Position numbers and translations under genes: made by a program. 64,000 nt of DNA from positions 6,237,425 through 6,301,424 of the forward strand of contig JALMQS010000225.1 of assembly GCA_024734495.1 (NCBI GenBank), written 5' to 3'. A model generated the notes under the pieces. It had not been told where the DNA came from. It searched no databases and saw only the letters and a program-made list of their open reading frames with translations. Shown here piece after piece: positions 1-11,673 of the stretch. Source of the DNA: Forficula auricularia (Eukaryota > Arthropoda > Insecta > Dermaptera > Forficulidae). The first letter of the stretch is position 1. Every line of letters starts with the position of its first letter.

Positions 1-800
1 TGCGGCTGTTTAATTAATACGTTACTCAGCTTAACGAACTAATTAACTTGTTCAAAAGAATGTAAACACTTTAGTTCGGTTGGAAGCAATTTCATATTTA
101 ATGAATTATTATTATTATTCCAGTGACTTTTTGATTAAGTTGATTGGATTGTAAAGGGCTTTTTTTTCAAAGGCAGTTTTAAATAAATCTTAATTAAAAA
201 TATACATAGTGTAATGCGTTCGTGTTATGTATGTTCCCTTAAATATTGAATTAATATATAAATATATATTTTGCTTTAAAAAAGTATACCAAGATATATA
301 CATTAGGCTTAATTTAAAAGTAATTCCATCTTAATTATTTTTTTTGTTGAGAACAAAACAGTTCATTAAAAAAAATGAGAAATGAGAAAAATGAATTCAA
401 TGTTGTTAAGCGATTAATTTAGCCTTTTTAGAATAGAGCTTAGCAGTGTTGTAGTCGTAAAATCAGCAGAAGGTATACGCTATTTGGACCCGAAAAAATC
501 AGAAGGTATACGATATAAACCGGGAGGGGTATTTCTGTAATTTAAAATAAAATGTACAACCTAGCACAGGGTATACGCTATTTGCTCAGATCAAACCAAA
601 GGGCATACACCGTATAACCTCCGCCACAGCCTTAGGGGAAAAAAATACTTTTGCATCAATTGTAAAAATAATATGGCTTCTACATTTAAAGGAGGAGGTA
701 ATATACTCTTAATGTGGTCTCTTCCCTCTATCTCGAATTGAGCATAGTCAGACATAAAAAATTATAAATGATTATGAGATTGCTGCTACCCAATTTATGA
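1..800. other. AT-rich intergenic DNA, no gene seen
   Basis: No coding stretch is supported. Between about 470 and 615 the motif GGTATACG recurs three or four times (near 472, 504 and 568, with a degenerate copy near 600), each followed by an AT or CTATTTG stretch, so this may be a decayed short repeat cluster. Confidence 0.5.
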
Positions 801-804
801 CATC

Positions 805-1000
805 CTTAGGGTTCCGTTTAAAAAGCAAAACGGATCCCTATTAGTGTTTCTGCTTAAATAAAATCTTATACAAATTAGAAATTTAGATATATTCATATTC
901 CCCGAAATCTAAAATAGTATTGAAATTATAATCAAATGATTGATTATTCTGAGAAGGTGCAAATTTTTCGTCAGGTCCAAAATATAAAAATATTAAAAAA
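805..1000 (+). repeat. Insect GGTTCCGT-type dispersed repeat
   Basis: The stretch opens with AGGGTTCCGTTTAAAAAG followed by AAACGGATCCCTATTAG. The same arrangement recurs at about 24928 and 31917 on the plus strand and at about 22606 on the minus strand of this window. Related GGGTTCCGT sequences with GTCTGTC tracts are common in insect genomes. The copy is diverged and has no coding potential. Confidence 0.55.
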
Positions 1001-2256
1001 AGTTTTTTTCATGGGGTGGGAGGTATTGTGAAAATCTTTTCAAGTATAATTAGGTTTATTTTTTTAAATTTATTTCATTTTGGTATGAGAGTCCCCTCAA
1101 AATACTAGCCCAATTTAAAAATAAATAAATAAATTTTTTGAAATAATTAACCCGAATAATTAACCTGAGAGTTTGGACCCCTCTAATATGCAATGTAAAA
1201 ATATTTTAAATCTGAATTTTAACCTTAAAGTTCTTACTTGATAATTTTTTTGGTTTATAGACTTAATTGGATTGGCCTCTGAACGGCTCATACATAGATG
1301 TATAGATATATTATAACTATAGGTTGTTCCTAAGCAATATTTAAAAACATTTAGATTATTTTTAAATACAAATTCTAGCCTTATTCCCACAATACGCCTG
1401 AATATAGGCAATCATTTCGTCACCTAATCTTAAAGGCTGCGTAACATTTAGGCTCTATCGTAAATACTCGAGTTTTAGAGTATATATATAAATTAATACC
1501 ACCTTCGATAGAAGCCAACAAAACATGCCTGCCTGCCTAAATTAATTATTAAAAGCCAGAGTAACCTGACACGGAGACATTTTAAACACTAATAAAAAAA
1601 ATTTTTTTTTGAGTGAATTAAAATAAGATCGCTGAGTAATTAAAAAAACTGTATCGATTCTTTCAAAGTAAGTAAAAACAGAGATAGGACTGAGTAACAA
1701 AATAGAGAAAATAAATAAATATTAACGAAGATATCGATATCAGAAAAATTTCCTTTTTTCATTCACGCTATAATAATATTGATATTGGCTCGAGAATTAG
1801 GTGTGTAAAAAATGTAATAAATCCTTTTGTATACATAAGCACTGAAATATAAAGAAAAAAACATTTATAAGTTATTGGTTTATACACTCAGATTTCCATA
1901 CACATTGGTATGCCTCTTTGTCTCTGTAAACAATGTGCTGCTCTCAAATATAGACGTAATAAGCTAATAGAATTTATCGTTTGTTAGTTGCAAAACATTC
2001 ATCTTTAAGTCTTATCTAACCAAGCCATGCATGAAACAAGATTGGACTAGTTTTACATTACTCAATAAATTGTATGTGATGCTTTCATTTATGCAGACAA
2101 AACAGTTAATAATCTGGTCTGAAGTTACCATACTCCTGCCAACTCGTTTATATATACAATTTTATTTTTATTGTGAAAACAAAGTTTTAAGTATCTTTTT
2201 GGGTGTCTTTTTTGAAAAAAGATGGAAATTATTTCAAAAATCAACACAGTATATAA
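1001..2256. other. AT-rich intergenic DNA
   Basis: No gene is seen. At about 1166-1212 the words CCCCTCTAATATGCAATG and AAAAATATTTT match the flank of the SINE foldback at 2261-2499 and are probably a relic of the same repeat. Confidence 0.5.
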
Positions 2257-2260
2257 TATT

Positions 2261-2499
2261 ATTAAATGAATTTAACTTTAAAGGACATCATAGTTATTAG
2301 AGAAATATTTTTACATTGCATATCAGAGAGGTTCGTCCCCTTAGGAATCGAACCCAAGCGCTAACTAAGCTTGCTGGCCAGTAGCCAAACCCTTAAGACC
2401 TTAAGACCTTACGGGTTTGGCTACTGGACCTCTCTGATATGCAATGTAAAAATATTTCTCTAATAACTATGATGTCCTTTAAAGTTAAATTCATTTAAT
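2261..2499. repeat. Foldback element built around a tRNA-derived SINE head
   Basis: Two 72-bp arms (2261-2332 and 2428-2499) are near-perfect reverse complements. Between them a second hairpin pairs 2378-2392 with 2413-2427. On the minus strand the loop contains GGTTCGATTCC, a match to the RNA polymerase III B box, with an A-box-like TTGGCTACTGGCC upstream. The structure reads as a SINE and an inverted, internally deleted copy of itself. The SINE at 14228-14400 shares the CCTCTCTGACAT core. Confidence 0.7.
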
Positions 2500-2539
2500 T
2501 TTATTATCTAAACAAAATAATATATATATATATATATAC

Positions 2540-3370
2540 CAGTGGCGTGCGGTCCATGAATGCGGTGCCTAAAATTTCAAACATTTCGAGTATTTTCATA
2601 AATATATAAGGTCGACTTCAAAATTTCAGAAGGATCTTTAAATTTTCAAATTATTATACGTTATTTCAATTATTTTTATAAAAAACATTTTTTGTTTTGA
2701 AAAGTATATTAGTTCTCGAAATGAAATAAAATTGTTTCATAGTTTCAAGGGGTAATTAAAATGAATGATTTTTCTAGAAAGGGTGCGGATAAAAGGTATG
2801 AAGTCCCTGCCTGGTATATCTCCACTGCAAGCATGTCAAAGACAAGTCCAGAACAGTTTTAGTCGAATAAAAACTGCTCTCGCTGAGAAACTATTAAAAT
2901 AGTAATAATACAAAAATGGAATAAATAAAGATGATTCGAGAATCATTGGACTAATCCATTTCTAAGAACTTTCAATATATGTATAACTAAGAGTGCTATA
3001 GACAAGTCATAGCTTGTTTATAGAAATAGAATTTAGGACAAATTAAAGATTTTCTTATAGGACACGCTGATTCATTGTGGAAGATGGTCGATTTCCATCT
3101 CAGGGACTGTGGAGTTTAAGTCACAAGATTTCATTTTTGACTCCTACCCTCACTCACACAAAGTAGTATCCATTTGGCAAGCCAAAATATATTTTTAAAA
3201 AACCCATTGTTAAATTTGAAAAATAACGAAAATTTAATGTTATATTCGAAAATGATGCCGAATTCGATGGGATTTGCACAAAAAAAGCTAAGATTAAAAT
3301 AAAATTTCAAAAAATGAAAGGTACTTTTTTGGACAACATCCCCTGGTAGAAAAGTCACCAACTGCCACTG
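2540..3370. mobile_element. Non-autonomous hAT element, CAGTGGCG family
   Basis: The left end reads CAGTGGCGTGCGGTCC and the right end CCAACTGCCACTG. The flanks ATATATAC (2532-2539) and ATATGTAC (3371-3378) match at 7 of 8 positions, as expected for an 8-bp hAT duplication, and fit the nnnTAnnn pattern reported for Buster-type hATs. Subterminal sequence (GGACAACATCCCC near the right end) recurs in the copies at 20398-20611 and 23020-23897. No transposase frame is visible. Confidence 0.8.
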
Positions 3371-3490
3371 ATATGTACCTAAATTAATATTCATCTAAGT
3401 TCTGTATTCCTCAAAATATTAGAGACATTTCCAATAAAATCTAAATAAACCAATGGAACGCCCTCGGCTTGATGCAAATAAACATATTAC

Positions 3491-3725
3491 ATTAGAGTCT
3501 CACTAATCCGGCACTTCAATAGTCCGACACGTCTAATAATTCGGAGCCCTCCGCCCTCGCCCCCCTCGCCCCTCCCTACGCCACGCTCCGCATTTGAGGT
3601 CCGTCATCAATCAGTATAACCTCAAAACTTATGACAATCACTTATTACAATCCAGTAATCCGAACATTTCAATAATCCGGCACCACCTAGTTTTTAATAG
3701 TGCCGGATTAGTGAGACTCTACTGT
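3491..3725. mobile_element. pogo/Tigger-like MITE
   Basis: Inverted termini read TAGAGTCTCACTAATCCGGC on the left and GCCGGATTAGTGAGACTCTA on the right, about 235 bp apart. The termini resemble the widespread pogo/Tigger ends with TA target sites. The left end appears to lack a few terminal bases (ACAGT is present only on the right side, as ACTGT). There is no coding capacity. Confidence 0.65.
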
Positions 3726-4600
3726 ACTTATATATGGGGTATTCAACGCCAAATCGACCTCTTTCGATTTGGCTGAAATTTTTATATGTTATACTACCTC
3801 ACTCTAAAAACGTTTAGGATAATTTTTTCAAATTTTCTTACCCAACCGAAAAAAATTTATGAATTTTTTTTGAATGCTCATACCTTTTTCAAAAAATTGA
3901 ATCAATTAAGATGCTCCCTTGCTCTTGCGCAGATTCGTTTGTGAAGTGGTCAGCTTACTATTATAACAAAACGAATTTAACTACATTCAATGTGAAATAT
4001 AACAGAAAGAATATTTTAAAATTTTTTTAGATTTTTTAAATTTTCATTACTTTATTAAAATATGTTTCACCAAGAAACTACACAATTCTCACTTAATAAA
4101 AAAGAAAGAATATTAAAAAGATTGATGATGTAGATCAAACATAAAATTATATATATATATAAATGTTTATTTGGATCAAATAGAGGATAACATCATTGAT
4201 TTCTTCTTATTAATTAAATTTTAGGTATGAGTGGGATAAAAAAATAGTTCTTTTTAATTTAATTTAACTGTGTAAAATTATTTTAAAAACCGTCAGGTTT
4301 TTTTTGAAGATCTCTTGAATAATAGCGTTCACAATTTTGAAGTTGTGAGAAAATATTTATTGTGAATGGAAATTAAAGAATGAAAATAAAATAAATTAAA
4401 TGAGTTAAGAAATGAAGGGATTTCGTTGGAGCATAAGCAAAGACAAAAGAGGAAATCGCATAAGCGATGAATAGATTCAAACAAGTGGAAAATGATAGAG
4501 GATTATTTGGAGAATATTCCCAGTGCGTAGACACCATCGATGTAGACAGTTTTCAATAAATATTCAATAGCCTAGTGGAACCAAATTTATTCTTGTGCAG
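3726..4600. other. AT-rich intergenic DNA
   Basis: No gene is seen. A small hairpin (CCAAATCGA and TCGATTTGG, 3750-3773) is the only local structure noted. Confidence 0.5.
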
Positions 4601-4672
4601 CGACGTTGATAAAATTTATCTGTAGCAAAAGTAAGCGGTCGTTCGGGAGGGAATGACCATAAAAGGGCTCAC

Positions 4673-4907
4673 CTGTTCTGGCGATGCTGGCTGGCTGGGC
4701 TGGTTGCTCGGGGGCGGTGGCGGTGGCGGCGGCGACGGGGGTGGTGGCGGCGGGCACGGGGGTGGTTCCCGCCCAAGGGGTGCACGGCTCGCAGCCGGGG
4801 GCGGTGCGCGTCGTAGCTCGGCAACACGACCACCGCTTCCCCGACCAGAAACCCGAGTGGAAACGCTCACTTAGAAGAGCGTTGTTCGCGCACACTGCAA
4901 ACATCAC
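4673..4907 (-). CDS. Candidate GC-rich exon with splice donor
   Basis: About 240 bp of strongly GC-rich DNA stands out from AT-rich surroundings. On the minus strand it ends in CAG|GTGAGC (exon end 4673, GT at 4672-4671), a near-ideal splice donor. Two minus frames are open through it: one starting at 4907 (78 codons to the donor, rich in Ala, Thr and Pro, with many C-ending codons) and one starting at 4870 (Pro-rich, including a run of eight Pro, joining in phase 0). A plus-strand Gly-rich frame overlaps and is probably the shadow of the Pro-rich one. No protein family is recognised. It could be a first coding exon of a large gene, a 5' UTR exon, or a CpG-type promoter island. Confidence 0.4.
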
Positions 4908-5088
4908 AGGAGCAATTAGCCTATGCCGATACTCTACAAGTATGCATACTCAAGGCACACAACAACCACACCACTACAATCCAGAAAAACAGGGAGTAGA
5001 AGAGAGAGAAAAAATTTAGTGCACACCAAGTGATTTTTACTTGGCTATCATAAATTAATAACATAAAAATATTAATTAAAAATATTTA

Positions 5089-5170
5089 GTTTGTTGAGAG
5101 TAGCAGAGTTAATGATTTATAAGGAAAGATCAATGAGGTGGTTATCAGATGCAAATAAACATTATCATTA
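5089..5170 (+). repeat. Fragment of the GAGAGTAGCAGAG-end repeat family
   Basis: TTGAGAGTAGCAGAG followed by an AATGAGGTGG stretch and ATGCAAATAAACATT matches the fixed end and body of the element at 7280-7448. No target duplication was identified here. Confidence 0.5.
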
Positions 5171-5492
5171 ACTATTTAAATCCGCTTATTGCGACGGCGA
5201 CGACAATGTGACATTAGCTACTAATTAGCCACTATTTAGTTTTTTATTTATTGGGCACTTTTTTTCAAATCTTTTATTTAATAAATTTTAAATAATTTTA
5301 AATTATTAATATCTGTCATTTTTTCCTAAAAAAAACTTAAATTTTAAATTAATATTAGATCAATTTTATAGGAGTGTGAAGTTAGCTTTGGAATTAGATT
5401 TTATTTAATTTTATTTATTTTTTTAGAAAGACGGAGTGGTAAGCGAAATGAGTAGGTTATAATGAAAGGCAGTCCATAAATTATTTAAATTT

Positions 5493-5550
5493 TATTCAAT
5501 TTCCGACGTTTCGGAGACTTTTTTTCTCTCCTTCTTCAGGGTATTGAATA
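5493..5550 (-). ncRNA. Hammerhead-ribozyme-like motif
   Basis: Read on the minus strand: stem I strand TATTCAAT, then A, CC, the core CTGAAGA, one extra A, stem II GGAGA...TCTCC with a 9-nt loop, GAAA, the minimal stem III palindrome ACGT, cleavage position C, then GG, AA and ATTGAATA. The outer stem I is a perfect 8-bp pairing and the inner two pairs are CC/GG. All the invariant core letters except position 7 (variable in natural hammerheads) fit. Activity is inferred, not shown. Confidence 0.7.
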
Positions 5551-5793
5551 GTTATTGATGGGTGAATATAACTTGGTTCCCATTTGTCTCTCCTTTCAGT
5601 GATAGCAACAATATTACAATTGTGGAATATTACAAAGTGGAAAGTTCAAATTCCTCCCTTTAGGGAAACTGATTATTTTTGCGATTTAAAAAAAAAATAT
5701 CTAGCTAAACATCTAAATATAAATAACGTTTCATTTCCAGATGACTCAGGTATCAAATTAATAAAAGCAGAATAAGTTTTTAAAGTTATTGAT

Positions 5794-5841
5794 AAAATAC
5801 TTGGTAGGTTTCACATTAATGTGAAACCTACCAAGTATTTT
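5794..5841. repeat. Perfect 48-bp palindrome
   Basis: Two 24-bp arms meet with no loop (center between 5817 and 5818). The arm contains ACTTGGTAGGTTTCACATT. One bulged T apart, the pairing extends a further 3 bp. Nearby words (GTTTCACCAAGTGCCAACACC at 5863) resemble the left end of the snapback element at 19379, so this may be a remnant of that family. Confidence 0.75.
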
Positions 5842-6440
5842 TATCCAATAATTTTAAAAAATGTTTCACCAAGTGCCAACACCAAATTCCTTAAAAACTA
5901 GTTTTTAAAGTGATTATCAAAATTAAAATCTGAGATTTCCATTTTTGACATTTCGTAATTACAGCCAAGCAGAATAGTGAAATGAATGACAAGTCTAATT
6001 AATAATATTGGAATTTAAAAACCAATTTCAGAAAGTGTCATTCCATTGTTTCCCCTATTCTATTTAAGTGAAAGTATAAAATAAATGAATTTTTCCAAAA
6101 AGCCAGCATCAAAGCCCGTTGGAAGGCAATCTATTACATTTACACAATCATGAAAGGTGATCTGATATTGAACCAGGGAGGGAGCCCAGGTATTAGTATT
6201 TACTAGATCTTTCTCATTAGAGATTCAATGAGAGCTCCCTTGTTCAAATAACTATCGGAAATTCATAACATGGCAATAGTTTTAAAATTAAAAGTAAATA
6301 TTAATTTACAAATAGAACTGCGTGACTCTGACGACGGATTTTTGTTACTTTATATATTTAGATAAAATGACCTCTAATTAATACCCACGATAGCCCAAGA
6401 AAGGAAAATCAAAAAGTTTGTTTGTATCAATATGTAGTAC
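5842..6440. other. AT-rich intergenic DNA
   Basis: Apart from the short GTTTCACCAAG word near 5858 nothing recognisable is present. Confidence 0.5.
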
Positions 6441-6453
6441 TGATTAGATTTTG

Positions 6454-7216
6454 AATAAATTTTAATTTTCTCATTAATATATCAAAGAATAGCTACGTCA
6501 ACAAGAATTATTTTGACGCTGATTTGAAAAATATATTTTATCCGCGAGACGTGATATGCTATTGAGTCTGCGGATATAATCTGGACCAAGGAGAAGGATG
6601 TATCCACTTAGCCACAATCCAACGTCATTTCGCGTATATCGCTAGACACTCGATGGATCACCGAGTGAATTGGAAATCTCAGATGTTATATACTCGATCT
6701 CAGAGCGCTAGATCTATTAGCATGTATGTTAGATGCCTGCCATTGTAATAAAATGTAGAAAACCTTCAGTTAATTAATGGCAGGCATCTAACATACATGC
6801 TAATAGATCTAGCGCTCTGGACTGGGAGATCGAGTATATAACATCTGAGATTTCCAATTCACTCGGTGATCCATCCGAATGTCTAGCGGGCTATACGCGA
6901 AATGACGTTGGATTGTGGCTAAGTGGATTACATCTTTTTCTCTCTTGGTCCAGACTTAATACTCCGCAGACTCCAATAGCGTAATCCGCAGTAGTCTCGC
7001 GAGATAAAAATATATTTTTTCAAATCAGCGCGGTCAAAATAATTCTTGTTGACGTAGCAATTATTCTTTGATATATTAATGAGAAAATTAAAATTTATTT
7101 AATATCATTATTTCAAGTTAGAAATATATAAGTTCAAATATTATTTTCACTCAATATTTGACAAAAATTCCCTACATTAGAGTCGCGATCGAATAAAATG
7201 TAGAAAACCTTCAGTT
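6454..7216. mobile_element. Snapback element with 300-bp arms and 13-bp target duplication
   Basis: Arms 6454-6744 and 6776-7099 are reverse complements over about 300 bp with only scattered differences, separated by a 31-bp loop. The flanks TGATTAGATTTTG (6441-6453 and 7217-7229) are an exact 13-bp direct duplication. The loop carries a 25-bp stretch (AATAAAATGTAG...CTTCAGTT) identical to the right end of the element (7193-7217). That layout fits one end copied twice around an inverted segment. No open frame or hammerhead core is visible. Confidence 0.75.
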
Positions 7217-7279
7217 GATTAGATTTTGGAATATCTCGTTCAAAAAGAAGAAAATATTTTTTGAATTATTCTATGGAGA

Positions 7280-7448
7280 GACAAAGAGCAAAGAGGTTGT
7301 CCTCTGCTTGATGCAAATAAACATACACACATATATATCGAGATGATATATATGTGTGTATGTTTATTTGCATCAAGCAGAGGACAACCTCTTTGTTTCT
7401 CTTTGTGAATCAACAACTCTGCTACTCTCGGCAAAACAAAAACTTTTC
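7280..7448. mobile_element. Palindromic element with 16-bp target duplication
   Basis: AATTATTCTATGGAGA flanks it exactly (7264-7279 and 7449-7464). The body is a long palindrome (about 55-bp arms around a GAGAT centre near 7340) followed by a single-copy end reading CTACTCTCGGCAAAACAAAA. The same end, in either orientation, bounds the elements at 9785, 21093 and 41392. No coding potential. The overlapping 64-residue minus frame is an artefact of the palindrome. Confidence 0.8.
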
Positions 7449-7464
7449 AATTATTCTATGGAGA

Positions 7465-9770
7465 TTTTAAGAGGATGTTATAGTATAGCCATAAATGAAC
7501 AATTTAAGTTTATTAATAATGACTAGAGCAGCTCTAGTGTACCTTTTGAAAAAAAATTCACTTTTTTTTATTATTTAATGTGTGTGAACGATTCTTTCAT
7601 TAGAATCTGATTGATGAAAATAACTACAAAGAGCGGCGATAGAATAATCTCTGTTTCCTTTACAACTAAGATGTATTGCAAGGATGCCAAATACAAGTTC
7701 AAACCTGTACCAAATACAAGGTCAAACCTGTTTCAGACTATTAGAGATTAATTTCTTAATTTCTATTATTCTAGGAATGGTCTTTTGCACTCGGACCAAA
7801 ATGATACTCGTTATAGAGAGAGAGAATATTCAATTGGACTTCATTAAAATTCAGACAGAAATGTACAAAACAATTACTTGTTGCGTCTCTAACTAGCAAG
7901 CGTAGTCTTGAAAAAGTGTTGACTTTTTCATCTATTTCTTTGTATTTTTAATCGGGTCGAGAAATTCACTAAAATTTAGTTCACAATTAATTTTGCCGGG
8001 GTAGCATTTAAATAAATAAATAATAAATAATTTTTTCCAAAAAACTGGACAAAATGATCAAACTGACCTGGACACTTGAACCATCCCTTCAAACCCGGAC
8101 AATTCCGATCAAACCGAATTGTATGGTAAGCTTATCTAATAAATATCAGTGTTGTTCACATACGCAGAAGGAAATAATCTGACCTGTCAGATCGGACTTT
8201 TTAAACTTTGAAAAAGATTATATGAAGGTAACTTTATTTGAAATGACAATGAATTAATTTAACTTGATTTTAATTTAATATTCACCTTTATATTATAAAA
8301 CTAATTTGTATAAGAAAAGGAAAATGTTTCTAGTTCTCAAAGTATATTTGTTTTTATTTTCATAGGATTAGCTAATTTTTAAATTTAAATAGTAAGGATA
8401 CCATCAAATTTCTACAAATCCAACCCGAAAGAACATTGAGGAATTTTAGTAGAAAAACAAATGGTAAAGAATCAACAATCCTAATAAATTTTAAGTTTTA
8501 TTTACTCATAATATATTTTTTAACAAGGGGTAAAGAAAGACACATGGCTTGCATGGTCACAAGGGTAATGAAACTGAAAAGGTTCGAAATGTCAGAAATT
8601 CAGCGCCTGTCAACGCAACCCGCAATGCAGGGCGCTCTATTCGAATGCTTACCCTTCAATTTACAGGCGCGGGGCTGAATTACTTCAATCAAAGGTTGGC
8701 TTAATTATGTCAAAATCATATCTATATGTCTTTCCGTATCTTTTAGTCAGTCGTGAAATCTAACAAAAATTAAAATAATTTAAAAAAAGTTTTTTTTTAA
8801 GACTCCATATGGTCAGTGTCGCCTTAATAATAAACTTATATCTAATAAACTCTTCCTCTTATCTACTAGCCTTATTTCTATAAGAGTTCGGCCCCCTTAA
8901 TACTCTCCCATCATCTTTGAGAGTCCTGTGTTAATTCTGGGCTTGTGCCCCATAAGTAAAACGCAGGATATTTACCCTTGTCCAAATAGGTTTTATAAAA
9001 CTCTTCCTAACCAACTTGATTTCTCCTTTAACTGTGTATCACAACAAATTTCACAATGTTCCATTTGGTAATAAATTCACGTCTACCGCGAATGGCGTTG
9101 CGAATGCTCAAAAAAGCACATGATTTTTTTAAAAATCCAGAAATCGATTGTATTGTATCTAATTCAGATATCAAAGAAGTGTATTTATCGCCGCCTCCTG
9201 AGTGACGTCTGATTGCAATGACAATGTAGGTAAGTGAGTAAAGTTTTTTGTCGGCAACTGTCATTCCCAAAGGCCAAGTTTCATTAGAAATGAAAAAATA
9301 TGATCATATGGTACATCTTATTAATTAATTGATCTTTCTCTTGTAGATGAGTATTAAACATATCTTAAACCAATGAGTTTTTCCAAAAATGCGAAAAATT
9401 TCAAATTTCTCTTAGCTATAATTTAAAAATGTATACGAACGACTTATGATGTAATTCTCTTTTAGTGATATGTACAATAAAGTTAACATTTATGATCATT
9501 TGACCCAGGTCCGGGCTTCGTGTTGGCCACCTCTGGTCTAGAATATCGAACTGCGAGGGTATATCAAAGGCTGGTACTGAATAAAGGTTCAGAATATATT
9601 CGATACTAGTTCCGCGAACGGAGCTAATATTTTATCAATTCAAAAAAGATAATTTAAAGAGTATTTTGTATATTCAATAGTTTTTGATATGTCCTGCTAA
9701 AGACTAAAACATTTAAAATAATAAAAATGTATTTAAAAAGCTTTTTTTTAAAGCAGACTATCAAAATGTA
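7465..9770. other. AT-rich intergenic DNA
   Basis: No gene is supported; the short frames present have unbiased AT-rich composition. A small inverted pair, ATTCAGCGCCTGT near 8597 and ACAGGCGCGGGGCTGAATT near 8661, may mark a degenerate mobile element. Confidence 0.45.
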
Positions 9771-9837
9771 TTAAAAAGTAGATATTGAAGGAGACAATAA
9801 AAGAATGTCTTCTGCTGGAATTATAAATTTTATTTAT

Positions 9838-9891
9838 TTATAACGAGACTATAGTTTCGAGGGCTTTGCCCTCTTCATCAGTCTATTACAA
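9838..9891 (-). ncRNA. Hammerhead-ribozyme-like motif (CTGATGA core)
   Basis: On the minus strand: stem I TTGTAA, loop TA, GA, core CTGATGA, extra A, stem II GAGGGC-AAA-GCCCTC, GAAA, stem III palindrome ACTATAGT sharing its first A with GAAA, cleavage position C, then TC, G, TTATAA. Outer stem I pairs over 6 bp with one G-U. The compact self-complementary stem III suggests action as a dimer, as reported for minimal hammerheads linked to Penelope-like elements. Confidence 0.75.
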
Positions 9892-10090
9892 TGGATTCAC
9901 AGGAATTAATGTATTAATGAAAGGTTAAAATCTTTCATGTGGTTAGGTAAAGAAATTATACAGGGTGGGAAAGTTAAGAATTGAAATTTATACTTGTTTT
10001 ATTATTTTTTCTGTAGGTGGCGTTCGTAAAGTTTATATTTTAGCGGCTATTTTTAAAATAAAGATTTCGGGAATTTCTATTTTCCGATTT

Positions 10091-10130
10091 AAGAGAAGGC
10101 AAAGCCCTCGAAACTATAGTCTCGTTATAA
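10091..10130 (+). ncRNA. Truncated hammerhead-like motif (3' half)
   Basis: The mirrored copy in the right arm keeps the stem II 3' strand, GAAACTATAGTC and the 3' stem I strand, but the CTGATGA side is replaced by unrelated sequence (CGATTTAAGAGAAGGC). It should be inactive in cis. Confidence 0.6.
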
Positions 10131-10503
10131 ATAAATAAAATTTATAATTCCAGCAGAAGACACACTCTTTTATTGTCTCCTTCAATATATAAAAATTCTG
10201 CTACTCTCGGCAAAAACTTTAAAAAGTAGATAGGTAATACGTTTTTCTTTAGTACACAAACAATTTAGATAAGTACTTACAAATGACTATAAATAAAATT
10301 TAAATTTAATTCAAATATCCATTTTATTTTTAATCACTGCAAAATCACGAAAAAAATGTTGATAAAATAATGCTAGTAGAAGCGGCTTAGGGATTTGTAT
10401 CTTTTCCTGAAATTTATTTCCTAAATTAACCCTTTACACTCGGTGTGTGGGAAAGACATTGTTGTATATGATAAAATATATATGAAAACAAGGCTTTCTA
10501 AAG

Positions 10504-11673
10504 CAGGGGTGTCCAACACGTAGATCGTGAGCCACCGTGAATCGCGGCAACTTTTGATCTGGCTCATTTTATAAACTCATGTCTAAAAAAAATTTACCCT
10601 ATCAAATACAATTTTTTACAGCTTATGAACGTTTCGGAGGATCGTTCAATCTCAGTTATGATATATCAACCAGTCTGTATCCAAGAAAAAATTTCTAAAA
10701 TATTAATTATTTTTAGAAAAATTTCCATTAACCAATCGAGTTTCAATCCATTTCAATTTAATTTTTCATTGAAAGAACGACTTTTGCTATTTGAAAACGA
10801 ATGTCATTGGCTTTTAGAAAAGTCAAGTTTAATCAATTAAATGAAATATCATCTGTTTATTACTATAAAAAATTTAATTAAATGATAAGCTCAAATTTAT
10901 AAATTGTACTACTATTTAGATTTAAAGCATTTCCTTATTAAAACAATTTAAAAATGATAAGAATGTTTGTTATCTTAATGACAGAGGAGAAATATAATGG
11001 GAAAGTAAATTCTATCGAAAATAAAAAAAGAGGAAAAATGGTCCTGAAGAAAAGTTGAAAGAAGACCTCGGCGGTAAGCAAAAGATCGTAATTCAAAGGT
11101 TTATGAGACATCGCCTTATCTAGTTGTGTTCTTTACTAACCTAAAATATCCGTTATATATTGTTTTTGAAACCTAAGTAAAAAAATAGTTTTTAAAAATA
11201 GTAATCAAAATTAGCAAATTATGGGATTTTTAATTATCGTTTATTATTAGTCGTTGAGTTTTTAGCGATAATAGAAGGTTACAACTATAAGAATCTCAAT
11301 TTAGGTTTTACTAATTACAATGGGATAGAGGTAACACGAAGAGATTGGGCTGGACAAAAAATGGCTACAGAACACAGTGTCTGTAGATCATCCATCTCAC
11401 TAGAAGCCACACATTCTGAACTTCAGTGATCCTTTGGGAAGTGGTGCTTTGAATATATCAAGGCTTTTAACTAATTATCTTATTAATTCAATAATTAGTA
11501 GATTGTGAGTTTTTTTTTTTACATTTTTTATATATATATTTTTTTTTTTTTTTTATCTATTTATTTATTTTTTTACGTGCTTTTATTTAACTTGACTTCT
11601 CTGTAATATTTTGTCCGAGACAATTTTTTTCTTCAAATGTGGCTCGTCCAAGCCAAAAGGTTGGACACCCCTG
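10504..11673. mobile_element. Decayed hAT element, CAGGGGTGTCCAAC ends
   Basis: CAGGGGTGTCCAAC at 10504 and GTTGGACACCCCTG ending at 11673 are exact inverted termini, 1170 bp apart. Subterminal GTGAGCC and GGCTC words are typical of Charlie-like hATs. The flanking octamers (TTCTAAAG, CTTTAGCT) both have TA in the centre but do not match, so the duplication is not preserved. A 71-residue frame at 10625-10840 has no recognised domain. The interior includes a poly-T/AT tract at 11509-11575. Confidence 0.7.

Larger units (their letters stand above)
9785..10218. mobile_element. Hammerhead-bearing snapback element, 14-bp target duplication
   Basis: TTAAAAAGTAGATA occurs at 9771-9784 and again at 10219-10232. 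Inside, a left arm (TTGAAGGAGACAATAAAAG, tail AATTATAAATTTTATTTA, then a complete minus-strand hammerhead-like motif) is mirrored by a right arm from about 10091 that keeps only the 3' half of the motif. The right end reads CTACTCTCGGCAAAAACTTT, the fixed end of this family. Confidence 0.85.

Noticed and set aside
4653..4874. Plus-strand Gly-rich 73-residue frame
   Set aside because: It is the complement of the Pro-rich minus frame in a simple GC-rich tract, and has no supporting splice signal.
7240..7434. 64-residue minus frame as a small secreted protein
   Set aside because: It spans the palindromic element and its target duplication; the hydrophobic stretch is read from TA-rich inverted repeats.
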